From: Woeseiaceae bacterium
GTDB lineage: Bacteria; Pseudomonadota; Gammaproteobacteria; Steroidobacterales; Woeseiaceae
NCBI GenBank assembly: GCA_028227395.1
Contig: JAOIZZ010000002.1
Coordinates: forward strand, 1-64,000
DNA length: 64,000 nt
Direction of reading: 5' to 3'
In this document: piece after piece, positions 36,570-45,269 of the stretch
How the letters are laid out: each line of letters starts with the position of its first letter
How positions within the stretch are numbered: the stretch's first letter is position 1
Translations under genes and position numbers: made by a program
Notes under the pieces: model-generated
What the model was told of the DNA's origin: nothing
Seen by the model: the letters and a program-made list of their open reading frames with translations, nothing else
Databases searched by the model: none

Positions 36570-37634
36570 ATGATAAAAAATAGTAGAATAAATAAAAATA
36601 ATCTTGCAAATGATATAATACGCTGGGGAAAGGATCTGGGTTTCCAAGAAATAGGATTTACCAATATAGATCTTTCAAAGGCCGAAAAAAATCTAAAAAA
36701 ATGGCTCGACTTAAAATTCCATGGTGAAATGAATTACATGGAAAAACATGGCTTAAAAAGAAGCAGACCAGGTCTCCTGGTACCCAATACAATCAGTGTA
36801 ATATCCGCGAGAATGAACTATCTTACGGCCGATAAAGAATCGACTGAATCCCTTCTTGATCATCCTGAAAAAGCTTATATCTCTCGTTATGCTCTTGGTA
36901 GAGATTATCATAAAGTTTTAAGGCAAAGACTGAAGCGCTTGGGAGAAAAAATTGAAACATCCGTAAACGAATTTGGTTTTAGAGTATTTGTAGATAGTGC
37001 TCCTGTACTTGAAAAACCATTAGCTGAGAAAGCTGGTCTTGGCTGGATTGGAAAAAATACAAATCTTATTAATAAAAAAACTGGCTCATGGTTTTTTCTT
37101 GGAGAGCTTTATACCGATTTAGATCTGCCTATCTCATCATCAAGCACGGGACATTGTGGTACTTGTCGCGAATGTATTGATGTCTGCCCTACTCAAGCTA
37201 TTGTTGCTCCATACGTACTAGATGCGAGACGTTGTATTTCTTATCTTACCATAGAATTAAAAGGCACAATTCCCCTGGAATTCAGAGGATTAATAGGCAA
37301 TCGAATATACGGTTGCGATGATTGTCAGATATTTTGTCCATGGAATAAATTTGCAACACAATCATCGGTTAAAGATTTTGACTCAAGACATGATCTAGAT
37401 TCGCTGGATCTAATTGACGCATTTCTTTGGAGCGAAGAAACATGGTTAAGAAAAACAGAGGGAAGCGCAATAAGAAGAATTGGATTCGAACAATGGTTGA
37501 GAAATGTTGCTGTCGCATTAGGTAACGCAAAAAAAAGCAAGGCGCTCATCACAGCACTTGAAAGCAGAAAAGATTATGACTCAATACTGGTAAAAGAGCA
37601 TGTTCAATGGGCGCTTGACCAGCATTCTAATTAA
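36570..37634 (+). CDS. queG: QueG, epoxyqueuosine reductase
   Basis: The cobalamin-dependent last step of queuosine synthesis in tRNA. The protein has 354 residues. The active-site Asp142 lies in DSAPVLEKP, followed by the cobalamin region AGLGWIGKNT. Two 4Fe-4S clusters are bound by cysteines at 196, 199, 202, 206 and at 222, 249, 252, 256 (CGTCRECIDVC, then YGCDDCQIFCPW). A HEAT-like C-terminal end is present. It diverges from tsaE as in E. coli (yjeS). Its need for cobalamin implies uptake or synthesis elsewhere in the genome. Confidence 0.96.
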   Translation: MIKNSRINKNNLANDIIRWGKDLGFQEIGFTNIDLSKAEKNLKKWLDLKFHGEMNYMEKHGLKRSRPGLLVPNTISVISARMNYLTADKESTESLLDHPEKAYISRYALGRDYHKVLRQRLKRLGEKIETSVNEFGFRVFVDSAPVLEKPLAEKAGLGWIGKNTNLINKKTGSWFFLGELYTDLDLPISSSSTGHCGTCRECIDVCPTQAIVAPYVLDARRCISYLTIELKGTIPLEFRGLIGNRIYGCDDCQIFCPWNKFATQSSVKDFDSRHDLDSLDLIDAFLWSEETWLRKTEGSAIRRIGFEQWLRNVAVALGNAKKSKALITALESRKDYDSILVKEHVQWALDQHSN

Positions 37635-37649
37635 TAAATAATTTTCTAA

Positions 37650-38495
37650 TCAGTCAATTACAATATTATCAATCAATCTAATGCCTTCGATTACAACACC
37701 AGCAAGAATCACCAGTTTCTTGGAATCTTTATTGGGAACGCTTAAATCTATCGATGACCTGATTGAAATATAGTCAACATCAAATCCGTAACTAATCAAC
37801 TTATCCTCAGCTTCTTTTAATATAGATGTAAATTCTCCTTTTTTAGAGTTTATTAAGTAACTTACCTCAAGGAGAGTTTTGTGTAATTTTATGGCAGTTA
37901 GTTTTGCGGCTAATGATAGATGCTGATTACGAGAACTCATAGCAAGACCATCACGCTCTCTAATGATAGGGGCGCCAATAATCTTTATATTTAATGATAA
38001 ATCCGTAACCATCTGCTCTATCAATAACTTTTGCTGAAAATCTTTTTGGCCAAAAACAGAGATGTCAGGTTTAATAATATTGAATAATCTTAATACAACT
38101 GAGACAACACCCTCAAAATGACCCGGTCTAACTTGACCGCATAAATCATTAGCCCTTTCAGGAATAATTAATTGAATAGCGTAATCAGTACCATTTGGAT
38201 ATAAAGAGGAAAGGCCGGGTAAAAATAAAAGATTAACGCCTGCTTTAGTTAATTTTTCTATATCACTTTCAAGTGTTCTAGGATAATTCTCAAAGTCTTT
38301 TTTGTCATTAAATTGAGTTGGATTTACAAATATTGAAACCACGATATAGTCCGCATATTCTCTTGCTAATTCAATTAAGCTTAAATGACCGTCATGCAAA
38401 TTACCCATCGTTGGGATTAAGGCTATTTTAGACATTTTTCTGCGATGCCCATCCAGTATAACCTGCACTTCTTTATTTTTATAAACTACATCCAA
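37650..38495 (-). CDS. panC: PanC, pantothenate synthetase
   Basis: Joins pantoate and beta-alanine with ATP. Motifs: IALIPTMGNLHDGHLSL, FVNPTQFNDKKDFENYP, FGQKDFQQKLLIEQM and MSSRNQHLS (the KMSKS-like site). The frame is open upstream as far as an ATG at 38576, which would overlap panB by 56 bases and add a non-homologous N-terminus. I chose the TTG at 38495, which puts the normal number of residues (about 25) before IALIPTMG, gives 281 residues and removes the overlap. It follows panB by 25 bases; the panB-panC pair is standard. Confidence 0.94.
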   Translation of the reverse strand: MDVVYKNKEVQVILDGHRRKMSKIALIPTMGNLHDGHLSLIELAREYADYIVVSIFVNPTQFNDKKDFENYPRTLESDIEKLTKAGVNLLFLPGLSSLYPNGTDYAIQLIIPERANDLCGQVRPGHFEGVVSVVLRLFNIIKPDISVFGQKDFQQKLLIEQMVTDLSLNIKIIGAPIIRERDGLAMSSRNQHLSLAAKLTAIKLHKTLLEVSYLINSKKGEFTSILKEAEDKLISYGFDVDYISIRSSIDLSVPNKDSKKLVILAGVVIEGIRLIDNIVID

Positions 38496-38520
38496 GGAAA
38501 TACCCAATAAAGTATAATAT

Positions 38521-39351
38521 CTATGAGAAACAATGCTCTGGTGCAGGATAATCCTTATTTTTAACGGCCCGAACATAAGATTTTATAGCATTAATTGGTG
38601 ACGCCTGATCTAGCATAAAATTTCTAACAAATTTTGGGGTAGATCCTTGGGTGACATCTAATATATCGTATAGAACCAATATTTGCCCATCAACAAAAGG
38701 ACCCGCTCCTATTCCAATCACAGGGACATCTAAGTTTTCTTTTATAGATTTACCTAACTCATTAGGCACGCATTCGAGCAAAACAGCATCAGCACCTGAA
38801 TCTTGGAGGGCTTTTGCATTATTTAATATCTTATCAGCCTCCTTAGGATCTCGACCTTGGATTTTATAACCACCTAATTTATGAACTGACTGAGGTTTAA
38901 GTCCTAAGTGCGCACAAACCGCAATATCATGCCTTGCAAGATGTTCTACAATTGCAATCTGATCTTCTCCACCCTCTAATTTTACCATCATTGCACCGCC
39001 CTCTTGCATCAATCGAACCGCATTCTCAAGTGCTTGATTTGGATCCGAATAACTCATGAATGGCATATCAGCAACTAAAAAAGCTCTTTGCAGGCCACGA
39101 GAAACGTTTCGCGTATGATAAATAACGTCCTCGACTGTAACTGGTACAGTCGTATCATGACCTTGAATTACCATACCTAAAGAATCGCCAACTAAAACCA
39201 TATCAATACCAGCCCGATCAACAGCTAAAGCAAAACTTGCGTCATAAGCAGTTATACAGGCAATAGCTTCACCATCATTCTTCATTTTCATTAATGAAGC
39301 AATATTGACCGGTGGCACAGACATGCTACGTTGTTCTATTTGTGTATACAT
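38521..39351 (-). CDS. panB: PanB, ketopantoate hydroxymethyltransferase
   Basis: Makes ketopantoate from 2-oxoisovalerate and methylene-THF, the first step toward pantothenate. The TIM-barrel markers are present: ITAYDASFALAVDRAGIDM, VLVGDSLGMVIQGHDTT, MVKLEGGE, HLGLKPQSVHKLGGY and IGIGAGPFVDGQILV. The 276-residue length includes a short extra N-terminus (MYTQIEQRSMSVPPVN) compared with E. coli. It starts downstream of the deoxynucleoside kinase gene. Confidence 0.97.
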   Translation of the reverse strand: MYTQIEQRSMSVPPVNIASLMKMKNDGEAIACITAYDASFALAVDRAGIDMVLVGDSLGMVIQGHDTTVPVTVEDVIYHTRNVSRGLQRAFLVADMPFMSYSDPNQALENAVRLMQEGGAMMVKLEGGEDQIAIVEHLARHDIAVCAHLGLKPQSVHKLGGYKIQGRDPKEADKILNNAKALQDSGADAVLLECVPNELGKSIKENLDVPVIGIGAGPFVDGQILVLYDILDVTQGSTPKFVRNFMLDQASPINAIKSYVRAVKNKDYPAPEHCFS

Positions 39352-39376
39352 ATATTTACTTCTTGATTAATTTAAT

Positions 39377-40054
39377 TTATGAAAACCCAATAGCCGTCTG
39401 TGGGTTGAAAAAATGACGACCGCCTGTGGTACATTTTATTTGATCCAATAATTGTTCGTAATCTTCATGGTTGTTAATGAGGTCAATTGAAGCTGTATTA
39501 ACTATCAACAAGGGCCCATCATTATAGTTATGATAATGACTTGCGAAAGTCTCTGTTAATTTCTCTAAGTAACCTCTATCTATAAATTTTTCACTTGAAA
39601 CGCCCCGATGAGCAATTCTTTTGAGCAGAATATCAGGATCTGCTTGAAGGTAGATCACTAAATCAGGCACTAATGACATAATATCCATTTTTTCATATAT
39701 CTGCTCATACAGAGCCATTTCACTTGGATCCAAATTAACCGAAGCAAATAATTTATCTTTCTCAATATGAAAATCTGCAATACTTGTATTCGAAAACAAA
39801 TCGGATTGGTGCAGTTTTTCTAGTTGTTTTGCTCTTTGAAATAAAAAAAATAATTGTGCGGGTAATCCGCCATCACGACCCTCCTTATAAAATCGATCTA
39901 AAAAGGGATTATTTTCAATATCTTCCAATATAAGCGACCCAGAAAAACTATCTGCTAGTCTTTTGGCCAAACTTGTTTTTCCAACCCCTATAGGGCCCTC
40001 AACTACAATAAAACGAGAAGCATTAAAATTATTATTAATATTTTCTACAGTCAT
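39377..40054 (-). CDS. Deoxynucleoside kinase family protein (deoxyadenosine/deoxycytidine/deoxyguanosine kinase-like)
   Basis: A 225-residue P-loop kinase: GPIGVGKTSLAKRLA near residues 20-34, then LEDIENNPFLDRFYKEG and LFFLFQRAKQLEKL. ADFHIEKDKLFA replaces the usual DRS region and LQADPDILLKRIAHRGVSSE carries the lid arginines. It is the dNK fold, which phosphorylates deoxynucleosides for salvage; the preferred base cannot be told. In several gammaproteobacteria such a gene sits with folK and panB, as it does here (folK upstream by seven bases). Confidence 0.88.
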   Translation of the reverse strand: MTVENINNNFNASRFIVVEGPIGVGKTSLAKRLADSFSGSLILEDIENNPFLDRFYKEGRDGGLPAQLFFLFQRAKQLEKLHQSDLFSNTSIADFHIEKDKLFASVNLDPSEMALYEQIYEKMDIMSLVPDLVIYLQADPDILLKRIAHRGVSSEKFIDRGYLEKLTETFASHYHNYNDGPLLIVNTASIDLINNHEDYEQLLDQIKCTTGGRHFFNPQTAIGFS

Positions 40055-40061
40055 ACTTTCT

Positions 40062-40571
40062 TCATTCCAAGCATTTTAGCCTTATTGGATTATTCTCTAT
40101 CTTTTTTAATAAATCTACCATATTCGACAACCTTGGAATCATAAGATGTGGAGAAATATCCATTAACGGTAATAAAACAAAATTTCTTTTACAAATCCCT
40201 GGATGAGGCAGAGTCAATATATCGTCTTCAATTATTTCTTGTCCTTGGCATAAAAGATCGAGATCAATGGTTCGCGGACCCCATTTCATTTCATTACGAA
40301 TTCGTTTTTGTTTGCGCTCTATTTTCTGTAGTTCGAAAAGTAATCCATGAGGCTTAAGTTGGGTAACTATAGCTACAACTGCATTAATGAAATTCGGTTG
40401 GTCTGAGGGACCCATCGGTGAAGAATCATATAGTTTAGAAGATAAAATATAACAAGAATCTGGTATCTTTTTGATGTTCTCTATAGCCATATTTATTTGT
40501 TGTAATGGTTCATTGAGATTACTTCCAAGCCCAATATAAGCAGGTTTCCAAATTTTTCTTTTTAACCTCAT
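40062..40571 (-). CDS. folK: FolK, 6-hydroxymethyl-7,8-dihydropterin pyrophosphokinase
   Basis: Activates the pterin for dihydropteroate synthesis in the folate pathway. The 169-residue protein shows the full family signature: AYIGLGSNLNEP at the start, YDSSPMGPSDQPNFINAV, GPRTIDLDLL with the metal-binding Asp pair, and LPHPGICKRNFVLLPLMDI. The start overlaps the pcnB stop by four bases. Confidence 0.97.
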   Translation of the reverse strand: MRLKRKIWKPAYIGLGSNLNEPLQQINMAIENIKKIPDSCYILSSKLYDSSPMGPSDQPNFINAVVAIVTQLKPHGLLFELQKIERKQKRIRNEMKWGPRTIDLDLLCQGQEIIEDDILTLPHPGICKRNFVLLPLMDISPHLMIPRLSNMVDLLKKIENNPIRLKCLE

Positions 40572-41827
40572 CGCTTAGATCTATACTTCTTATTTTTCTT
40601 GAACCTTGGGCTTACATTATTGGTTTTTTGCTCAACTTTAGTCCAAAAATCAATCACTTCTTTAGGGCAATCATTTGTTGTTGATCGCAATAATAAAAAA
40701 TCATAGGCAGCTCTAAATATTCTTGAGTCACTCATTTTTTTAGCTTGTGCTTCAGTAGTTACCTCAAATCTTACCTGTGCAACAAACATCTCTCTCATGA
40801 TGCTCGAAAATCTTTTGGGTATTGCCAATCTATCCTGATGAGCACCAATTACATCATAAGAAGCCAATATTAAAGACTGGGCTTTGGAAGATTTAGATTT
40901 TTGTCTTATTTTATTGGCTTTTTTGGAGATTGGCCCCCATAAAAAAACACCCAGCAAAAACATTGGTGTTATTGATTGTCTGTTTTTAATTCTTGTATCA
41001 GTATTTTTTAACGCATTTTCGATGAAATATTTTAAATTAACATCAGTTTTAATTTGCTTATCTGTCTCAGGGAATAACTCTTTGAACAAATTAAATGTCA
41101 GTAATGAATCAAAGGTTTTTTCAGCATACCCCGATTGAAATAATTTTATAAACTCATCAAATATTCTTGCAGCAGGTATACCATTTAACAAGTGGGCATT
41201 CGTTTTAATTTTATTTGATAATTGCGAGTCAATCTTAAAATTAAGCTTAGCTTTAAATCTTACAGCTCTAAGCATTCTGACTGGGTCCTCTTGAATCCTC
41301 TTGACCGGATCACCTATAAAATTTAACTGGCATACTTCTATATCATTCAAGCCATCAACAAAGTCCCAAACCTTATCTTTATCGCTATCATAATAAAGGG
41401 CATTGCATTTAAAATCCCTTCTAAAGACATCATCTTCAATACTTCCATAAACATTATCTCTTAAAATACGTCCCTTATTATCATGTTTAGATCTTTCATT
41501 GTCCGATTCCGCAGAAGAACGATAGGTCGCAACTTCGATCAATTCTCGGCCAAATCGAATATGAGCCAGTCGAAATCGTCTTCCAATTAATCGGCAGTTT
41601 CTAAATAGACGCTTTATTTCTTCTGGTTCTGCATCGGTAGCAACATCGAAATCTTTTGGTCTTATACCCAACAAAAGATCCCTGATACACCCGCCAACTA
41701 AAAAAGCCTGATAACCAGACTTAGTTAATCTTTGGAGTACTTTTAAAGCATTTATGGAGATTAATGTTTTATCTATACCAAGAGATGCAGCATCTATTTT
41801 AGTTATTTTTATTAACTGTTTCGTCAA
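40568..41827 (-). CDS. pcnB: PcnB, poly(A) polymerase I
   Basis: Adds poly(A) tails that mark RNA for decay. The nucleotidyltransferase head is clear: FLVGGCIRDLLLGIRPKDFD (about 40-59) followed by ATDAEPEEIKRLFRNCRLIG, RRFRLAHIRFG, then DDVFRRDFKCNALYY and the RNA-binding region EDPVRMLRAVRFKAKLNF. The C-terminus is basic (RFKKNKKYRSKR). The start is TTG at 41827 with AGGA eight bases before it. At 419 residues it is a little short of E. coli (about 465). The wording of the N-terminal motif and the folK neighbour fit PcnB better than the CCA-adding enzyme. Confidence 0.93.
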   Translation of the reverse strand: MTKQLIKITKIDAASLGIDKTLISINALKVLQRLTKSGYQAFLVGGCIRDLLLGIRPKDFDVATDAEPEEIKRLFRNCRLIGRRFRLAHIRFGRELIEVATYRSSAESDNERSKHDNKGRILRDNVYGSIEDDVFRRDFKCNALYYDSDKDKVWDFVDGLNDIEVCQLNFIGDPVKRIQEDPVRMLRAVRFKAKLNFKIDSQLSNKIKTNAHLLNGIPAARIFDEFIKLFQSGYAEKTFDSLLTFNLFKELFPETDKQIKTDVNLKYFIENALKNTDTRIKNRQSITPMFLLGVFLWGPISKKANKIRQKSKSSKAQSLILASYDVIGAHQDRLAIPKRFSSIMREMFVAQVRFEVTTEAQAKKMSDSRIFRAAYDFLLLRSTTNDCPKEVIDFWTKVEQKTNNVSPRFKKNKKYRSKR

Positions 41828-41858
41828 AAAATTAATCCTTATTGATGTTTATTGATTC

Positions 41859-41907
41859 TTAGATAATTATCTAATTTAAGGAAGAGGTTTTTTCTTAATC
41901 TTCCTTA
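41859..41907. repeat. 16-bp palindrome plus 9-bp inverted repeat upstream of pcnB
   Basis: TTAGATAATTATCTAA at 41859-41874 is a perfect 16-base palindrome. It is followed directly by TAAGGAAGA (41877-41885) and its inverted copy TCTTCCTTA (41899-41907), with a 13-base loop. Both lie in the gap between pcnB (32 bases upstream of its start) and the small ORF at 42033. There is no T-run typical of a terminator after the second hairpin on either strand. It could be an operator for pcnB or an mRNA hairpin in its leader. Confidence 0.7.
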
Positions 41908-42032
41908 CAATAAAAGTACTCTTATGAGACGCCTCAAGATACCAACAAATAGCTTTCGTTAGCAGAAAAATAAGTTATTGAGTTATAATATTTTTTTACT
42001 AATCCTACATCAAGGAACCAAGGAATAATATC

Positions 42033-42335
42033 ATGCTTAATAAGCTTTCTATTTTGACACGAACATTACTTCTAACGTTAGTCGCTATAATTATGATGGG
42101 CTGGTTAAATGGAGACCTAATTATGGAAAGCCTTCCACCTTCTGTAAGTAGCACTATTGATAAAAATATCCTTCTTCCAATTAAGAAAATTAGTACTAAT
42201 TGCTCACTCTTAAATGAAGAAATAAAGAATGACGAACAATGCCGCTGGTCAATTAACTGCACAATGTCAAGAAACGAGCAAGTAGCTTATCAAAAAAGAA
42301 AGCTAGATCATGAATTATTCTGCGAGAATAAATAA
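42033..42335 (+). CDS. Small exported protein with four cysteines, unknown function
   Basis: I do not recognise this 100-residue protein. It starts at ATG after AAGGAATAATATC, a good ribosome-binding site. A hydrophobic segment (about 8-24) suggests a signal anchor or signal peptide, followed by a polar domain with four cysteines (57, 70, 76, 97) that could form two disulfides in the periplasm. The stop lies six bases from the end of the phosphoglycerol-transferase gene on the other strand. Support for it being real is the ribosome-binding site, the exported architecture and the lack of a better ORF in the space. Confidence 0.6.
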   Translation: MLNKLSILTRTLLLTLVAIIMMGWLNGDLIMESLPPSVSSTIDKNILLPIKKISTNCSLLNEEIKNDEQCRWSINCTMSRNEQVAYQKRKLDHELFCENK

Positions 42336-42341
42336 AACTTA

Positions 42342-44309
42342 TTAGTCCACTGCTAGATAGTAGTCTTTTTTGTAAGCCAAACTACCCCATAAAGCATTCG
42401 CTTTAGCTGTTTCAACAATGCCTTGATCGTTGATCTTGACAGGGCTTAATGATTCAGTTTTCCTATTATAATGAAATGTTAATGGCGATTTTTCCGGTTG
42501 AAGAATAACCACATTATTTTCTATATCCATCCAAGCAAAATTTTTATAAAATTGCATCATAGCTCTGAGTTTTTCTTTCTTAATTTCCTGGGTTAAATCA
42601 TGCCCAATCATTGGATTTTCACTATCTATACCAATCAATGATAATAAAGTTTGAGGTAAATCAATTTGACTCGCCAATCTTGAGTCTTCTCGATGATTGA
42701 TGCCACTCCCAACAATTACTGCAGGAATATGAAAATGCTTAATGGGGACTAATTGATCTCCATAAGCGCGAGAATCATGATCCGCCACAATCAGGAAGAT
42801 TGTATCTGACCAATAACTTGATTTTTTTGCTTTTTTAAAGAATTCACCAAGCGCATAATCAGAATATTTAGCGGCATTCTCCCTAGTTTCTTTTGGCTCA
42901 TTATAGAGCTCGATTCTCCCATCAGGGTAATCAAATGGAGTATGATTTGATGATGTAAATACTAAACTAAAGAACGGTTTTTCCTGATCATTTAAATAAG
43001 AGAACTGATTGTGAGCCTTAATATAAAGATCCTCATCTGATGCGCCCCATGAACCAACAAAGACAGGCTTCTTAAATGTACCAAAATCCTGCATATCATC
43101 AAATCCATTGCCAAGGAAAAAACTCTTCATATTATCAAAATGACTTTCTCCGCCATATATAAACTGAGTGTGATATCCATTTTTCTTCAAAAGATCAGCA
43201 ATAGAGAAAAAACCATTTTGACTTTTACCTAATTTAACTACTGATCTGGCTGGAGTAGGAGAAAATCCAGTAACAATTGCCTCTATTCCCCTGACTGAAC
43301 GCGTTCCTGTTGCATAAATATTAGTGAAATTCCAACCCTCTTCCATTAATTTATCTATATTTGGTGTGAGAGGTAACCCACCAAGCTTTCCTACATATCT
43401 AGCACCTAAACTTTCTTGAAGAAGTATTACTAAATTTTTCTTAAGACCTCTATATGAAGATTGGTGAAATGCTGTTGTTGGCGATTTATCTATAGCATAT
43501 TCATCTTGATCGAGATTGGTGGAGTTTCTTACTAATTTAATAATCTCTTTTTCATCCATTGCCCCATAATATTTAAATGCATCATCCTCATTCTGTAGTT
43601 GCTTGACGGCGAATAATATTGAATATGTGGAATTGAGAGTAAGGTCATTCACCAATGGGTCAACCGAAAAAGCAACCATAGCTGGATTTAATGGTCGATG
43701 ACCTAAAGATGATCTAGCGGCCATCACTCCCAACAATAAAACCAATATCATTATCAAAGGTCGCCAGTACCATTTAGGCATTTCCGACCCAACTAAAATT
43801 ATTTTTGAGTACTTCCATGAAAAATATAATGTAAATATACTCAAAATCGTCACGATAAATAACTCTAATTTATAACCACTTATGAGCATGCTAATGAGCT
43901 CATCTGGGTAAATTAGATACTCTACGAATAACCTATTTGGACGCACATCATATTCAAGGATAAATGATGGTGTTACTATTTCCATAAAAACCAATAACCA
44001 GACTGTGAATGTGATCCATAGCCTCAAAATATAACCCCATATCCTTTGGATATTTTTATTATTTATCATCATGCATGAAATTAATGCAGGTAACAGGTAC
44101 AAATAAGACAAAGAGGCAATGTCTATGCGTAAACCACTTAATATTATCTCGCTCCAGCCTTGAACATTTGAAACTCTATCAAAATGCCAAATACCCAATA
44201 AAAATCTGGATAAAGAAAGAAAACTAAGCCCAAATAAAAACAGGTAAAAAAAGGGGGATAAATTGGTTAGATATTTTTTTATAAAGTATTGCATAACCAT
44301 ATATTGCAA
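42342..44309 (-). CDS. LTA-synthase-like phosphoglycerol transferase (sulfatase superfamily)
   Basis: A 655-residue membrane enzyme: about five transmembrane helices (20-40, 60-80, 92-112, 148-166, 183-200), then a periplasmic sulfatase-fold domain (about 290-600). Metal-binding Glu299 lies in LVILLQESLG and the nucleophile Thr336 in ATGTRSVRG; SNHTPFDYP and IFLIVADHDSR supply the rest of the site. Such enzymes move phosphoglycerol from phosphatidylglycerol to a glycan or lipid. The acceptor here is unknown. The gene overlaps dgkA by 31 bases, with alternative ATGs at 44300 and 44294, all inside dgkA. Confidence 0.88.
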   Translation of the reverse strand: MQYMVMQYFIKKYLTNLSPFFYLFLFGLSFLSLSRFLLGIWHFDRVSNVQGWSEIILSGLRIDIASLSYLYLLPALISCMMINNKNIQRIWGYILRLWITFTVWLLVFMEIVTPSFILEYDVRPNRLFVEYLIYPDELISMLISGYKLELFIVTILSIFTLYFSWKYSKIILVGSEMPKWYWRPLIMILVLLLGVMAARSSLGHRPLNPAMVAFSVDPLVNDLTLNSTYSILFAVKQLQNEDDAFKYYGAMDEKEIIKLVRNSTNLDQDEYAIDKSPTTAFHQSSYRGLKKNLVILLQESLGARYVGKLGGLPLTPNIDKLMEEGWNFTNIYATGTRSVRGIEAIVTGFSPTPARSVVKLGKSQNGFFSIADLLKKNGYHTQFIYGGESHFDNMKSFFLGNGFDDMQDFGTFKKPVFVGSWGASDEDLYIKAHNQFSYLNDQEKPFFSLVFTSSNHTPFDYPDGRIELYNEPKETRENAAKYSDYALGEFFKKAKKSSYWSDTIFLIVADHDSRAYGDQLVPIKHFHIPAVIVGSGINHREDSRLASQIDLPQTLLSLIGIDSENPMIGHDLTQEIKKEKLRAMMQFYKNFAWMDIENNVVILQPEKSPLTFHYNRKTESLSPVKINDQGIVETAKANALWGSLAYKKDYYLAVD

Positions 44310-44707
44310 ATTAAATTATTAAAAAAAACATTAAAGTTTTTCCAAAGAATAAAACACCAAACACATAGAACAATTAACAGTGATATCAAAACAGCAGCAG
44401 AGGCCATATCTTTTGCTCTACCGGATAAATCATGCTTTTCCATACTAATTCTATCGACAGTTGATTCAATTGCGGAATTAATTAACTCCACAATCAGCAC
44501 AGGAAAAATACATAAAATTAAAACAAACTTATCATTTATGCTTATTGGTAAAAAAAGAGCGATCATACTCAAGAATATTAATAAATAGACCTCTTGCCTG
44601 AAGGCTGATTCGTTAAGCCAAACAGAAGCAAAACCTTTACCTGAATTAACAAAAGCTTGAATAAATCTTGCCAGTCCCTGTTTTTTATACCTATTATCTT
44701 GATGCAT
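44279..44707 (-). CDS. dgkA: Diacylglycerol kinase (DgkA)
   Basis: Recycles diacylglycerol to phosphatidic acid in the inner membrane. The 142-residue protein has three hydrophobic helices and the DgkA core INSAIESTVDRIS followed by HDLSGRAKDMASAAVLIS, with the conserved catalytic Glu and the RAKD motif. It is about 20 residues longer than E. coli DgkA; the extra C-terminal hydrophobic stretch (WKNFNVFFNNLICNIWL) is encoded where it overlaps the next gene. The neighbouring phosphoglycerol transferase would release diacylglycerol, giving a functional link (inference). Confidence 0.94.
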   Translation of the reverse strand: MHQDNRYKKQGLARFIQAFVNSGKGFASVWLNESAFRQEVYLLIFLSMIALFLPISINDKFVLILCIFPVLIVELINSAIESTVDRISMEKHDLSGRAKDMASAAVLISLLIVLCVWCFILWKNFNVFFNNLICNIWLCNTL

Positions 44708-44731
44708 AACTAAGAATAATAAATTTTAAAG

Positions 44732-45118
44732 TTAAATTAAAACTTTAACAATAGTGAAGAGCACACCCAAGAGACAACCAAGGATCGGTAAGAAGCCCAT
44801 AACAAAACCAACAGCTCGACTCCCAGGATCATCTAGATATGCAGAACGAAAAATAAATCTTCCTACAAAAAAAAGAAGCCCCAAAGCAGTTCCAATGTTT
44901 TCACTAACAAAATACCCAAACATCCATAATGATGGAATAAAAATGACTATTTGTTCAATCGTATTTTGATGGATACGATAATGCCGCTCAAAAATTTCAT
45001 TTCCAGATACTGCTGGAGCCTTTATATTGTATTTACCTCTTGCTTTACCTACTTGAAAACCAAAAAATAATACTTGCATTAATACCATCACAGTAATCAT
45101 TGCTATTAATTCCATCAC
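44732..45118 (-). CDS. MAPEG family membrane protein
   Basis: A 128-residue protein with four hydrophobic helices and the MAPEG signature: GKARGKYNIKAPAVSGNEIF, then FERHYRIHQNTIEQIVIFIP. The family includes membrane glutathione transferases and related enzymes; this bacterial branch has no assigned substrate. It is followed by dgkA after 24 bases on the same strand. Confidence 0.85.
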   Translation of the reverse strand: MMELIAMITVMVLMQVLFFGFQVGKARGKYNIKAPAVSGNEIFERHYRIHQNTIEQIVIFIPSLWMFGYFVSENIGTALGLLFFVGRFIFRSAYLDDPGSRAVGFVMGFLPILGCLLGVLFTIVKVLI

Positions 45119-45269
45119 CTTATCCTTTTAAAAATAATCTACAATTGGTATTCTACTACAGACGTGGATAGAAATATCTTATACGACCCAAAAATTTTTA
45201 ACACATAAAAATCCAACCAAAAACGTAACCATAGCGTTTACACTAATAACCATTACTTAGGATAGTTTA

